From Ruania alba (lineage in GTDB: Bacteria; Actinomycetota; Actinomycetes; Actinomycetales; Beutenbergiaceae), in the NCBI RefSeq assembly GCF_900105765.1, contig NZ_FNTX01000002.1:558001-622000 (forward strand): 64,000 nucleotides of DNA, written 5' to 3'. Positions 1 to 9,417 of this stretch are shown here, piece after piece. Below the pieces are notes generated by a model that had not been told where the DNA came from, ran no database searches, and saw only the letters and a list, made by a program, of their open reading frames with translations. The position numbers and the translations under genes were made by a program. Position 1 is the stretch's first letter; each line of letters opens with the position of its first letter.

Positions 1-2
1 CC

Positions 3-2717
3 ATGGCTGGCCAGACCTCTGACACGCCGGCGCCGCCCCACGGCCCGGTGCGCTCGGTCTCGCTGCTGGATGTGCCACTCACCCGGGTGCGCCGACCGGT
101 GGACCTGGTGCTGATGCTCGCCACGCTCGCCACGATCGTGGTGGTGCTCGCGCTCTCCGTGTACGCCTACGGCACCACCACCGGCGTCACCCGGGACGTG
201 CAATCGGTGTTCTCCCAGGTGGTGCGCAACGTCCTGCTGGTGCCGGTGAACGCGATCGAGGGCTTCCTCACCCTGATCCTGCCGATGGTGGTGATCGTGA
301 ACCAGATCGTTCGCCGCCAGCCCCGCAACATCCTGGACGCGCTCGCTGCCGCGTTCGCGGCAGTGCTGGCGACGGCGGGGGCCAGCTGGCTGCTGGAGTC
401 GTACGCACCCGAGGAGGTGCTGAGGGCGCTGCGCCTGTTCGACTCAGGCGAGTGGGTGATGACGGTGACGCCGATGGTGGCCGGCCTGGCCGCCTTCCTC
501 ACCGCGATCGGAACGCGGTCCCGACGGCGTCTGGTGGCGATCTCCTGGAACCTGCTGTGGATCGTGCTGGTGGTCTCGGTCATCGCCGGTGAGTCGACGC
601 TGGTGGGTGCCCTGGTCTCGGTGCTCCTGGGCCGCGCGGTCGGGCTCGGCATGCGCTACGCCTCCGGGGTGCGCAGCGAGCGTGCCCATGGGCACACCCT
701 GGTGGAAGGGATCCGCCGAGCCGGGGTGGACGCCGTGAGTGTGATCCGGATCGGCGACACCACGGATTCGGCCGCGCTGCCGCGGGAGACGGTCACCATC
801 GCCACCCCGATCGGCTACGTCCCCGAGGCGCTCACGGCCAATCGCGCGGCCGCCGCCCGAGTCGCAGCAGCCGAGGCGGCCGCTCGCGAGTCCGAGACGG
901 CCAACCCAGCAGACTCGGACGGCACCGCAGCTCCCGTGGAGCCGGCGGCAGCGACGCCACTCTCCGGCACGGTTGCCCCCGGTACGGCGAACGATCCACC
1001 CGTCGTGCCCGACCATGTCCAGGACTCGGCCACCGTCGCCACCGAGCGCGAGGGCGCGAACCGGGTCTACGCCGTCACCGACACCTCAGGCGTGCGATGG
1101 GACGCGGTCGTGCTGGACGCCGACCGGCAGGTGATCGGCTGGATGAACGCCGTGATCGCCACCCTCGCCCGCCGGGGACTGGATCGTCGCGCCACCGTCT
1201 CGCTGCGCCAGTCCGCTGAGCGTGCCTCCTTGATGTACTACGCGGCCGCGGCAGCAGGCGTGAACTGCCCCCGCCTGCAGGGGATCGCCGAGGCCGGCGC
1301 CTCGGTGCTGCTGCTCGGTGAGCACGTGCCGGGCGCCCGCCAGCTCTCCGACGTGGACACCGACGTCATCACCGATGAGGTGATGTTGAACGCCTGGGAG
1401 CAGCTCGGGCGGGCGCACCGCGCCGGCCTGGCGCACCGCAACATCTCCGCCGACACCGTTCACGTGGTCACCAGCGGGGAGAACGCCGGTGAGGTGTGGC
1501 TGAACGGGTGGGAAGAGGGCGAGATCGCCTCCGGCTCGCTGGCGCGACGGGTGGACCTCGCCCAGCTGCTCACCCTGTTCACCCTCCGGGTGGGCGCGCG
1601 GCGAGCGGTGGCCGCCGCCTCACGGGCCCTCTCGATCACCCGCCTGGGTGAGATCGCCCCGTTGCTGCAGCCGATCGCGTTGCCGGCACAGACCCGCGCG
1701 GAGGCTCGCGCTGCGAAGGAGCAGATGGCCGAGCTGCGCGCCCACCTGGTGGAGTTCATCCCCACCACCGGCGAGGTGCAGCCGATCCAGCTGGCCCGCT
1801 TCACCGCCCGGACCGTGATCACGCTCACCGTGGCGGTGGTGGCCGGGTGGGTGGTGCTCACGACGCTGAACTTCGAGCAGATCGCCGACGTGGTGGCCGA
1901 CGCCAACCCGGCGTGGATGATCGTCGCCTTCGGTCTCGGTCTGCTCACCTACCTGGGCTCGGCGATGGGACTGGTGGCACTCTCGCCCGACCGGCTCGGC
2001 CTGTGGCGCACCATCCTGGTCCAGGTGGCAGCCTCGGTGATCACCCTGGTGGCTCCTGCCGGCGTGGGGCCTGCGGCGCTGAACCTGCGCTTCATGCAGA
2101 AGCGCGGGGTGCAGACCCCGGTGGCCCTGGCCACGGTGGCGTTGCTGCAGGTCTCCCAGTTCGTCACCACGGTGCTGCTGCTGCTCGCCATCGCCCTGCT
2201 CACGGGCAGTTCCAGCGCCCTGCAGCAACTCCCGTCCGGAGCAGTGCTGGTGGTGCTCGGTGTGATCCTGGTGCTGGCCGGCGCCGTGTTCGCCATCGGC
2301 TCGTTGCGCCGATGGGTGATCGCGAAGACCAAGCCGACACTGCAGCAGGTGTGGCCACGGTTGGTCTGGGTGATCGGGCAACCGCACCGGATCGCGATGG
2401 CGATCGGAGGCAACCTGATCATGACGATGGGCTTCCTGGCCGCATTCGGCGCAGCGCTCGCCGCATTCGGGCAGTCCCTGCCGCTGACGTCGCTGGCGAT
2501 CGTGTTCCTCACCGGTACTGCGGTCGGTTCCGCGATCCCCACCCCGGGCGGCATCGGTACCGTCGAGTTCGCACTCTCCACCGGTCTGCGCACCGCCGGT
2601 ATCGCGACTGCCGCAGCGGCCTCAGCGGCTGTGCTGTTCCGGGTCCTGACGTTCTGGATCCGCGTTCCGCTGGGCTGGTGGGCGCTGCGGTATCTGCAGC
2701 GTCGAGACATGTTGTGA
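3..2717 (+). CDS. Flippase-like (LPG synthase TM family) membrane protein with internal pseudokinase region
   Basis: This 904-residue protein has three parts. The N-terminal ~215 residues carry several hydrophobic segments. Residues ~345-590 resemble a protein kinase fold: the catalytic loop position reads HRNIS (H478-R479-N480) instead of HRD, no lysine is visible at the VAIK position (WDAVVLDAD), and the DFG position reads LNGWEEG, so catalysis is unlikely. Residues ~600-900 form the multi-helix lysylphosphatidylglycerol-synthase/flippase-like domain, ending with the family's TPGGIGTVE stretch. Such proteins act in the inner membrane, possibly moving or modifying lipids or lipid-linked sugars; the substrate is unknown here. 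The ATG lies 3 bases from the window edge, so an upstream start cannot be excluded. A PP2C phosphatase follows 61 bp downstream on the same strand, which hints at phospho-signalling around the kinase-like part. Confidence 0.8.
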   Translation: MAGQTSDTPAPPHGPVRSVSLLDVPLTRVRRPVDLVLMLATLATIVVVLALSVYAYGTTTGVTRDVQSVFSQVVRNVLLVPVNAIEGFLTLILPMVVIVNQIVRRQPRNILDALAAAFAAVLATAGASWLLESYAPEEVLRALRLFDSGEWVMTVTPMVAGLAAFLTAIGTRSRRRLVAISWNLLWIVLVVSVIAGESTLVGALVSVLLGRAVGLGMRYASGVRSERAHGHTLVEGIRRAGVDAVSVIRIGDTTDSAALPRETVTIATPIGYVPEALTANRAAAARVAAAEAAARESETANPADSDGTAAPVEPAAATPLSGTVAPGTANDPPVVPDHVQDSATVATEREGANRVYAVTDTSGVRWDAVVLDADRQVIGWMNAVIATLARRGLDRRATVSLRQSAERASLMYYAAAAAGVNCPRLQGIAEAGASVLLLGEHVPGARQLSDVDTDVITDEVMLNAWEQLGRAHRAGLAHRNISADTVHVVTSGENAGEVWLNGWEEGEIASGSLARRVDLAQLLTLFTLRVGARRAVAAASRALSITRLGEIAPLLQPIALPAQTRAEARAAKEQMAELRAHLVEFIPTTGEVQPIQLARFTARTVITLTVAVVAGWVVLTTLNFEQIADVVADANPAWMIVAFGLGLLTYLGSAMGLVALSPDRLGLWRTILVQVAASVITLVAPAGVGPAALNLRFMQKRGVQTPVALATVALLQVSQFVTTVLLLLAIALLTGSSSALQQLPSGAVLVVLGVILVLAGAVFAIGSLRRWVIAKTKPTLQQVWPRLVWVIGQPHRIAMAIGGNLIMTMGFLAAFGAALAAFGQSLPLTSLAIVFLTGTAVGSAIPTPGGIGTVEFALSTGLRTAGIATAAAASAAVLFRVLTFWIRVPLGWWALRYLQRRDML

Positions 2718-2778
2718 GCGGTAAGGTGGACCGCGCAAGCGGAGATGACGACGGACTCGATCTCAGAGGCGGTGCACG

Positions 2779-3966
2779 ATGGCGGTGAGGTTCCGCTACG
2801 CCTTGAGCACGCACCTCGGAACCGTCCGCACCAACAACGAGGACTCGGCCTTCGGCAGTGACCGGTTGCTCGTGCTCGCGGACGGGATGGGCGGTCACGC
2901 AGCCGGTGAGGTGGCCTCCGCCGTGGCGATGCGCGTCTTCGCCGGGTTGGGCACCGGCGACGCGCCCGCCGCCGAGACCATCCTCGCCGCCGGTCGACGG
3001 ACCCGCCGCGCCCTGCACACCATGTCCGAGGCCGACCCGATGCTGGAGTCGATGGGCACCACGCTGCTTGTCGTGGCGTGCGACGGCGATCAGGTGACCG
3101 TCGGTCACATCGGCGACTCCCGGGTGTACGCCCTGCGGGATGGCTCCCTGTACCAGGTCACCACCGACCACACGCATGTGCAGCGCCTGATCGACACCGG
3201 ACAGCTCACCCCGGAGCGGGCCCGTACTCACCCGTACCGGTCGATGCTGCTGAAGTCCCTGGACGACCAGCCCGCCGGTGCGGACCTCGACATCATCGAC
3301 GTCGAGCTGCAGGCCGGGGACCGGCTGCTCCTGTGCTCGGACGGCCTCTCCGACTACCTCTCCGCCGAGCACATCGGCGAGCTGCTCAGCGTGCCGGATC
3401 GCGAGGAAGCGGCCCACGCACTGGTGGAGGCCGCCCTTGCCGTGGGCACCCGGGACAACGTCACTGTGCTCGTTGCCGATCTGGAGGCCGATGCCCGGGC
3501 CACGGATTCCTCAACTCCCGACGGCGGAGTTCGCCTCCCCGGTCAGGAGAACCAGGTGGTGGGGGCTGCTGGGGAGGCCATCGGCCTGTCGGCCGAGGCA
3601 GCCGCCGCGCTGCGCGCGACCTTGCCGGACATGCCGTTGGACGCGACCGCTCCGATGGCCGGGATCGCCGGGATCGGTGCCACTGACAAGACCGACCACA
3701 CGAGCGATCCGGACGAGACCGCGACGGACGAACCGGCCGCCTCGGAAAGTGACCACCGGGACAGCACCGAGGCGGCACCGCACGACGACCAGGCCACGGA
3801 GGCTGCGCCGTCGGGCAACTCGGACACCTCCTCCGGTGAGGGCACGCGCACGGGCGAGCCTGCGCCGTCGGGGCTCTCCGCCAGCACCGGCTCCCGCCTG
3901 CCCGGGGCTCTGGCCGCCCTGACCGTGCTGGCGATCGTGATCGCCCTCTGGATCATCCTGGGTTGA
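2779..3966 (+). CDS. PP2C-family Ser/Thr protein phosphatase with C-terminal membrane anchor
   Basis: The N-terminal ~235 residues contain the complete set of PP2C metal-binding motifs: TNNEDSAF near residue 18, LADGMGGHAAGEV near 33, HIGDSRVY, CSDGLSDY and TRDNVTV. The family hydrolyses phosphoserine and phosphothreonine using Mn/Mg, reversing Ser/Thr kinases in Actinobacteria. A long low-complexity acidic linker (~240-370) leads to one hydrophobic helix in the last ~22 residues, so the catalytic domain probably faces the cytoplasm on a C-terminal anchor. It lies 61 bp after the pseudokinase-flippase gene and likely shares its transcript. It is convergent with the LssY-like gene, with a 12-bp gap. 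No kinase or FHA gene is adjacent, unlike the classic pstP cluster, so the pstP symbol is not assigned. Confidence 0.93.
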   Translation: MAVRFRYALSTHLGTVRTNNEDSAFGSDRLLVLADGMGGHAAGEVASAVAMRVFAGLGTGDAPAAETILAAGRRTRRALHTMSEADPMLESMGTTLLVVACDGDQVTVGHIGDSRVYALRDGSLYQVTTDHTHVQRLIDTGQLTPERARTHPYRSMLLKSLDDQPAGADLDIIDVELQAGDRLLLCSDGLSDYLSAEHIGELLSVPDREEAAHALVEAALAVGTRDNVTVLVADLEADARATDSSTPDGGVRLPGQENQVVGAAGEAIGLSAEAAAALRATLPDMPLDATAPMAGIAGIGATDKTDHTSDPDETATDEPAASESDHRDSTEAAPHDDQATEAAPSGNSDTSSGEGTRTGEPAPSGLSASTGSRLPGALAALTVLAIVIALWIILG

Positions 3967-3978
3967 CCTGCGGGTCGG

Positions 3979-5331
3979 TCAGTGCACGGCCCCTTCGGCG
4001 GACTGTCCCCTGGTGAAGACGCGCGCCGTCTCCCCGGAGAGCGCCAGCAGCACCAGGATCTCCACGGCCGTGCCGAGCAGCTGACTGGCCAGCGCCGCCT
4101 CCGGTGCACCGACGATCCACAGCACCGCGTAGGTGAGAACGCCGATCGCACCCAGCATGAGGGTGGCCATCCGCGCCCAGTTCGCGCGCCGGTAGAGGAA
4201 GCCGGCGAGCACCAGGTAGGCGAGCAGATACGCCATCAAGACAGAGCGCAGCGCCAGGTAGACCGCCTCGGGAGACACGCCGACCTGCATCAGCGGGATG
4301 ACGATCCCCAGCTCGTCGACCCGTTCCGGCGCGAGACCGACCAGCCAGGCTAGTCCGAGCACCCCGGTCACCACCCGCAGCACCATGAGCAGCATCCCGA
4401 ACGCCACCGTGAGTGGGATGGCACGCCGCTGGTGCGCTTCGGCGTCATCGCGCTCGATCTGCTCAGTCACCGCACCCTTCGGACCGGGGGTCGCCCGCAG
4501 GTCCACGATCGGCAGGTCGCCATCGGTGCGGATCGCGTCTCCCCCGCCGTTGCGATGGTGGTACCCGGTGGAGAAGTTGCGCAGGTGCTTCACCGCGATG
4601 TCCCGGTTCCCGGCGTCAGGGTCGGTGAGTGTGGCCAGGATGTGATCGCGCTCGGCATCGATCTCGGCATCGATCCGGTGGGTGATCTGCAGGGTGAAGT
4701 GCGAGAGTCCGACCGCTCGGTCGTAGGTACCGGCAGCGAGCCAGTCGACCTTCTTGCCTCCGGGCAGACGCCAACCGGTCGGGCACGGCCAGAACCGGAC
4801 GTGGTGCCGTTTCGCCGGGTTGCCCTCCACCTCCTGCTGGTAGGTGAACTGCTGGCGCCGGCCGAACAGGAACAGTGGACTCACCGGGGCGTCCGGATAG
4901 CTGCGCCGCAGCAGGGTGGACACGATCATCCGGCGGCTGGACTCGAGGTTCATCTCGTCGGCGCGGTGCCAGCCGGCTCGGAGCATGGCCGCATGGATCT
5001 GCGCCTCGCTCCCGCGCACGCCCAGGTTGACCGGGTCTCCGAGCAGTCCCTCACGGGTGCGGGACCTGCCGATGAAGTAGTTCGGCACATACACGCGCGT
5101 GAGCAACCGGTGCAGCCGTGGGAGCAGCAGGTAGGTCACGATCGCCCAGAACGGGAAGAATGCCCACAGGTGACGCCAGCCCTCGGTGAGGAGCTGGTGG
5201 ACGAGCAGGAACGCGAGCCAGCCGCAGGCCACCGTGCCCAGGAAGAAGAACACGTGATCCCAGAAGCGGATCGGGTTCTCATGGACGACCTCGACGGCCG
5301 CGTGCGCCCGCTCTGTGAGCGTACGTGCCAT
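3979..5331 (-). CDS. LssY C-terminal domain-like membrane protein
   Basis: About 450 residues. Two hydrophobic segments near the N-terminus (residues ~20-70) are followed by a soluble region with the pattern AMLRAGWHRADEMN, a YP-rich strand segment and RHHVRFWPCP. This resembles the LssY_C domain found on PAP2-type and membrane proteins. Several further helices occupy the last ~130 residues. Biochemical role is unknown. The open frame runs much further upstream, but the ATG at 5331 begins the first sequence that looks protein-like, and the upstream part is antisense to the channel gene. An ATG at 5352 (seven codons earlier) is an alternative. It is divergent from the ion-channel gene and convergent with the phosphatase gene. 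Confidence 0.75.
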   Translation of the reverse strand: MARTLTERAHAAVEVVHENPIRFWDHVFFFLGTVACGWLAFLLVHQLLTEGWRHLWAFFPFWAIVTYLLLPRLHRLLTRVYVPNYFIGRSRTREGLLGDPVNLGVRGSEAQIHAAMLRAGWHRADEMNLESSRRMIVSTLLRRSYPDAPVSPLFLFGRRQQFTYQQEVEGNPAKRHHVRFWPCPTGWRLPGGKKVDWLAAGTYDRAVGLSHFTLQITHRIDAEIDAERDHILATLTDPDAGNRDIAVKHLRNFSTGYHHRNGGGDAIRTDGDLPIVDLRATPGPKGAVTEQIERDDAEAHQRRAIPLTVAFGMLLMVLRVVTGVLGLAWLVGLAPERVDELGIVIPLMQVGVSPEAVYLALRSVLMAYLLAYLVLAGFLYRRANWARMATLMLGAIGVLTYAVLWIVGAPEAALASQLLGTAVEILVLLALSGETARVFTRGQSAEGAVH

Positions 5332-5400
5332 GTGTCCCACGGTAACCGGCATCGGTGACAATAGGGCGTCTGCCACGTTGGGATGAGGGGATCCATCTAG

Positions 5401-6384
5401 ATGAACGCGCCGTCCGCACCGCCTTCGGCTCACCGCCTCCGCCTCGCCGCCTGGGTGGAGTCCCGGCCGGTGCAGCGGATCGTGGTGGCCGTGATCGTCG
5501 TCAATGCGATCACCCTCGGCCTGGAGACGTTCGAGAATGCACCGGCGCGGGTGCTGCACGCCATCGACCTGGCGTGCCTGATCGTGTTCGTGGTGGAGCT
5601 GAGCCTGAAGCTGTACGCCAACGGCCTGCGCTTCTTCCGTAGTTCCTGGAACGTGTTCGACCTGCTCGTGGTGGTGGTGGCACTGGTTCCCGGTAGCGGC
5701 GGGTTCGCGGTGCTGCGTGCCTTGCGGGTGCTCCGCGTGCTGCGGCTCATCTCCGCGGTGCCGCGGCTGCGCCAGGTGGTGGGCGCTCTGATGGCGGCCG
5801 TGCCCGGGATGCTCTCCATCGGTGCCCTGCTGGGCCTGTTGTTCTACGTGAGCGCAGTGATGGCCACCATGCTCTTCGCGGACACGGACCCGGAACGGTT
5901 CGGCACCCTGTGGGCTTCGCTGTTCAGCCTGTTCCAGATCATGACTTTGGACAGCTGGTCGGCGCTGGTGCTGCCGATCATGACCGCGCACCCGTGGGCC
6001 TGGATGTTCTTCGTCCCGTTCGTGCTGATCAGCGCCTTCGCCGTGCTGAACCTGTTCATCGCGGTGATCGTGGACTCCATGCAGCACCTGAAGCCACCCG
6101 CAGCGGAGACCGATGAGGACGGGGCCGCGGTGGCAGCGTCGCCGGAGGACCTGCCTGACGACCCGTTCGACGAGGGGGTGCTGGTGCCTGCGGAGGAGCT
6201 CGGGCAGTTGCGGGCCGAGCTGGCCGCCCTGCGCGGGGAGGTGAGCACGCTCACCCAGGCACTGCGGGTCGGCGACGCCAGCGGTGCCACGGTATCGACG
6301 GTGACCCGGCCGGCGCCGCTGTCGGCGGCCGATGACAGAGTGTCTTCGGGAGGCGACGATGATCCATCCACGCATGTTCGATGA
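5401..6384 (+). CDS. Voltage-gated cation channel, NaChBac/NavBac family
   Basis: A 327-residue single-domain six-helix channel subunit that would form a tetramer in the cytoplasmic membrane. Helix S4 carries arginines at every third position (R106, R109, R112, R115, then R122 and R124), the voltage sensor. The pore filter reads TLDSWSA at residues 182-188, where characterised NavBac channels have TLESW. S6 (~200-225) ends in NLFIAVIVDSM. A Glu/Ala/Leu-rich segment near residues 262-285 (EELGQLRAELAALRGEV) is a predicted coiled coil, as expected for tetramerisation at the NavBac C-terminus. The gene is divergent from the LssY-like gene, and its last 26 bases overlap the start of the YjbR-like gene. 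Na+ versus Ca2+ selectivity cannot be read safely because of the Asp in the filter (see findings). Confidence 0.93.
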   Translation: MNAPSAPPSAHRLRLAAWVESRPVQRIVVAVIVVNAITLGLETFENAPARVLHAIDLACLIVFVVELSLKLYANGLRFFRSSWNVFDLLVVVVALVPGSGGFAVLRALRVLRVLRLISAVPRLRQVVGALMAAVPGMLSIGALLGLLFYVSAVMATMLFADTDPERFGTLWASLFSLFQIMTLDSWSALVLPIMTAHPWAWMFFVPFVLISAFAVLNLFIAVIVDSMQHLKPPAAETDEDGAAVAASPEDLPDDPFDEGVLVPAEELGQLRAELAALRGEVSTLTQALRVGDASGATVSTVTRPAPLSAADDRVSSGGDDDPSTHVR

Positions 6385-6796
6385 CGGCGACCCGTACCTC
6401 GCACGGGTACGTCACCTGTGCCTGGCGTTCCCGCAGGCGCAAGAGAAGGAGAGCCACGGGCGGCCCACGTTCCGGGCCACGAAGGTGTTCACCGTGTACG
6501 GCGGCGGCACCAAGGGCAACGCCCGCGAGCGCATCATGTACGACCACTCGCTCCTGCTGTTGCCCGACGATGCTGAACGGCTCGCCCTGGAGCAGGATCC
6601 GCGCAGCTTCGTCCCTGCCTACTACGGTCCGGCCGGGTGGATCGGCTGGGACCTCGCGCATGACGGCACTGCCGCCGAGGAGGTGGACTGGCCCGAGGTG
6701 TTCGAGCTGGTGGAGGCGTCCTACCGGGCACTGGCCACCCCCACGTTGCGGCGGCTCCTGGACGAGAGCGACCTGACGCCGGAGGCGTTCCGCTGA
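6359..6796 (+). CDS. MmcQ/YjbR family protein
   Basis: A 145-residue protein of the MmcQ/YjbR (CyaY-like fold) family. Members are small cytoplasmic proteins sometimes described as DNA-binding, with no firm biochemical role. Visible family features are the N-terminal CLAFPQAQEKESHGRPTFR segment, the central KVFTVYG strand and the YGPAGWIGWDL segment. The start is set by the GGGAGG ribosome-binding site at 6348-6353, five bases before the ATG at 6359. An upstream in-frame ATG at 6332 lacks such a site. It overlaps the channel gene by 26 bp in another frame, so the two are probably cotranscribed. Confidence 0.85.
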   Translation: MIHPRMFDDGDPYLARVRHLCLAFPQAQEKESHGRPTFRATKVFTVYGGGTKGNARERIMYDHSLLLLPDDAERLALEQDPRSFVPAYYGPAGWIGWDLAHDGTAAEEVDWPEVFELVEASYRALATPTLRRLLDESDLTPEAFR

Positions 6797-6872
6797 CCGG
6801 AGTGGGGCAGGCGCCGAGCAATCGGCTCACCTCGATCTCCCGACAGGTCGAGGCGTAGGGGAGGATGGCCCT

Positions 6873-8894
6873 ATGGTCGACTTTCTGGGGGCCCAGTTGA
6901 CGCTGTGGTCGGTGGCGATCTCGGTGCTGCTGTTCGCGCTGTTCGTGCGCCGGGTGATGGGCGTGCGGCTGAGTCTGCTGCGCACGGTGGTCGCGGCGCT
7001 GATCGGGGCGACCGCGGGCCCGGCGCTGCTGGGGGCGCTGCTGCAGCCACCGGCCACGGAGGCCGACCTGCTCACCCTCACGCTGTACGCCACCCTGACC
7101 GCGGCATTCGCCCTGATCATGGCGATGTTCGCACTCGCCACGATCGAGATGCTGATCCCGGACGGGTCGCTTCCAGGCCCGGTGACGGCGTGGCGCTCGC
7201 TGCGCGGCCGGGTGCGCCGCAGCGGGCGTTACCTGAAGCTGCTGCGTGTGGTGGTCCGGCACGGTCTGGTCCGGTTCCTGCGTGGCAGCTCGCACCGAGG
7301 CGTGCGCACCCCGGAGGAGCGGCGCGCGCTGGCACGCTCGCTGCGACGTGCGTTGGAGGACGGCGGCGTCACCTTCGTCAAGCTCGGACAGCAGCTCTCC
7401 ACCCGCAGAGACCTGCTGCCGGCGGAGTTCATCGCCGAGCTCACTCGCTTGCAGGACGACGCGTCCGCCCTGGACTGGCCGGTGGTGGAGCGGGTGATCA
7501 CCGCCGAGCTGGGCGCACCGCCGGAGGCCGTGTTCGCCACGATCGACCGGGAGCCGTTGGCAGCGGCGTCGATCGCGCAGGTCCACACGGCTACCACGCC
7601 CGACGGCGATCGCGTGGTCCTGAAGGTGCAGCGCCCCGGGATCACGGCGCAGGTCTCCCGGGACCTGGACATCCTGGAGCGGTTCGCCGGCACCCTCACC
7701 GCCCGCACCACCTGGGCTGCCGATCTCGGCCTCAGCGACCTGGTCCGCGGTTTCGCCGCAGCGCTGGGAGAGGAGCTCGATTTCCGGATCGAGCGCGACA
7801 ATCTGGCCACCATCGCCTCCGGCCTGGAGGCTTCCGGAGCCCAGGACATCCGCGTGCCGCGGGTGTGGCAGGGCACATGCACGGCTCGGCTGCTCGTGAT
7901 GGACCGGTTGGATGGCGTGCCGCTCGGGGACGCCCAGCCGGTACTGGCCGAACTGGGTGCGCAGCGGCGCGCCGAGCTGGCGACCGAGCTGCTGCGGGTG
8001 GTGCTCGATCAGGTCACCCGGCACGGGGTGTTCCATGTGGACCTGCACCCGGGGAACGTGCTCGTCGACAGCGCGCACGGCACAGACGACACCGGCAGGC
8101 GGGGCGCGCTGGCAATGCTGGACCTGGGGTCCGTGGGCCGCCTCGGATCTCAGTCGCGGTCCAGCCTGACCCGCCTGCTGGCCGCGCTCGGTACCGGCGA
8201 CTCCCTGGCCGCTTCGGACGCCTTGCTCGAAGCAGTCGATCGCCCGAACCGCGTGGACGAACGCACGTTGGAGCAAGAGCTCGGCGAGATCCTGCTCCGG
8301 TTCACCGACTCCGAGGGCGGCGGCAGCTCGAACGTGGCGGGTGCCGTGGCCGAATTGTTCCGCCTGGTGGCTCGGCACCGCTTGGGCATCCCGCCACAGT
8401 TGGCCGCAGCGTTCCGCGCCCTGGCGACGCTGGACGGCACGCTCGCTGTGATCGACCCCGGTTTCGACCTGGTTCGTGGCGCTCGGGAGGCGAGCCGGGC
8501 ACGCCTGGAGTCGAGCCTGCAGCCGAAGGAGCTGCGCCGGACCGTGGAGTCCGAGCTGGTCACACTGCTGCCGGTGCTGCGGCGTCTGCCCCGCCGGATG
8601 GAGCGGATCGCGGATGCGGCCGAGCACGGCCGGTTGCAGGTGCACACGCGGGTGCTCGCCGATCCCGCCGATCGTCGTTTCGTGATGCGCCTGTGGCACC
8701 AAGGTCTCCTCACGATCCTGGCTGCCACGGCCGGGCTGATGGCCACGGTGCTCTACCTGGTGGCGCCGGGGCCGATGGTCACCGACGAGGTCGGGCTGTT
8801 CCACGTGCTCGGCACCGCTCTGCTCGCCGGGTCGGTGATTCTGGTGATGCGACTGCTCGTGGTGTTCTTCCGGCAGGATGATGAGCCACGATGA
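6873..8894 (+). CDS. ABC1/UbiB-family atypical kinase-like membrane protein
   Basis: A 673-residue member of the UbiB/ABC1 (AarF) family. The family-specific KxGQ motif is present as FVKLGQQLSTR (K170, G172, Q173), followed by EFIAELTRLQDD, the AAASIAQVH alanine-rich loop, VVLKVQRPG and the catalytic-loop HVDLHPGN. Three hydrophobic segments precede the kinase-like core and two close the protein, so it is membrane-bound. UbiB proteins are ATPases that support isoprenoid-quinone or lipid metabolism; the exact substrate is unknown. It overlaps the following MarR gene by 17 bases. A purine-rich ribosome-binding site (GGGGAGG) sits about ten bases before the ATG. Confidence 0.9.
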   Translation: MVDFLGAQLTLWSVAISVLLFALFVRRVMGVRLSLLRTVVAALIGATAGPALLGALLQPPATEADLLTLTLYATLTAAFALIMAMFALATIEMLIPDGSLPGPVTAWRSLRGRVRRSGRYLKLLRVVVRHGLVRFLRGSSHRGVRTPEERRALARSLRRALEDGGVTFVKLGQQLSTRRDLLPAEFIAELTRLQDDASALDWPVVERVITAELGAPPEAVFATIDREPLAAASIAQVHTATTPDGDRVVLKVQRPGITAQVSRDLDILERFAGTLTARTTWAADLGLSDLVRGFAAALGEELDFRIERDNLATIASGLEASGAQDIRVPRVWQGTCTARLLVMDRLDGVPLGDAQPVLAELGAQRRAELATELLRVVLDQVTRHGVFHVDLHPGNVLVDSAHGTDDTGRRGALAMLDLGSVGRLGSQSRSSLTRLLAALGTGDSLAASDALLEAVDRPNRVDERTLEQELGEILLRFTDSEGGGSSNVAGAVAELFRLVARHRLGIPPQLAAAFRALATLDGTLAVIDPGFDLVRGAREASRARLESSLQPKELRRTVESELVTLLPVLRRLPRRMERIADAAEHGRLQVHTRVLADPADRRFVMRLWHQGLLTILAATAGLMATVLYLVAPGPMVTDEVGLFHVLGTALLAGSVILVMRLLVVFFRQDDEPR

Positions 8895-9408
8895 CCGAGA
8901 CGGCGAGGCAGGGCAACAGATGACGATCGACGCGGGAGCAAGCGGGAGCGACCCGCAGTGGCTCAACGACGACGAGCGGCACGCGTGGCTCGCGCTCACC
9001 GGGCTCCTGGTGCGCCTCCCCGGGGCACTGGACGCGCAGCTGGAGCGCGATTCGGACCTGCACTTCTTCGAGTACATGGTGCTGGCGATGCTGGCCGAGC
9101 AGGACGGCAATGAACTGCAGATGAGCAAGCTGGCAGCCCTCACGAACGGGTCGCTCTCCCGGCTCTCCCACGTGGTGCGGCGTCTGGAGCGGCAGAATCT
9201 GGTTCGCCGGACGCCCTGCCCGCAGGACCGTCGCGCCACGCATGCCGTGCTCACCGACGACGGTCTGGCGCGCGTGGAGGCTGCCGCTCCTGGCCATGTG
9301 GCGCACGCACGCGCGCTGGTGGTGGACGCCGTCGCCCCGGAGGATCTGGCGGCCTTCGAGCGGGTGGCCGCCACGATCCTGGACCGCGTGGACGGGTGGC
9401 ATCCGTAG
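8878..9408 (+). CDS. MarR-family transcriptional regulator
   Basis: A 176-residue winged-helix regulator. The recognisable core is LHFFEYMVLAMLAEQD, then MSKLAALTNGSLSRLSHVVRRLE (helix-turn-helix) and the wing LVRRTPCPQDRRATHAVLTDDG. MarR proteins bind palindromes as dimers and are released by ligands or oxidation. The ATG at 8878 overlaps the UbiB gene by 17 bases; ATGs at 8881 and 8920 are alternatives. The target is unknown: no divergent partner is present, and the GNAT gene follows after 9 bp in the same direction. Confidence 0.88.
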   Translation: MMSHDDRDGEAGQQMTIDAGASGSDPQWLNDDERHAWLALTGLLVRLPGALDAQLERDSDLHFFEYMVLAMLAEQDGNELQMSKLAALTNGSLSRLSHVVRRLERQNLVRRTPCPQDRRATHAVLTDDGLARVEAAAPGHVAHARALVVDAVAPEDLAAFERVAATILDRVDGWHP

Positions 9409-9417
9409 GCTGCCCGG

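Noticed and set aside
5353-6375. Upstream extension of the LssY-like frame to 6375
   Set aside because: The added part is antisense to the channel gene and lacks protein-like composition; the ATG at 5331 begins the real protein.
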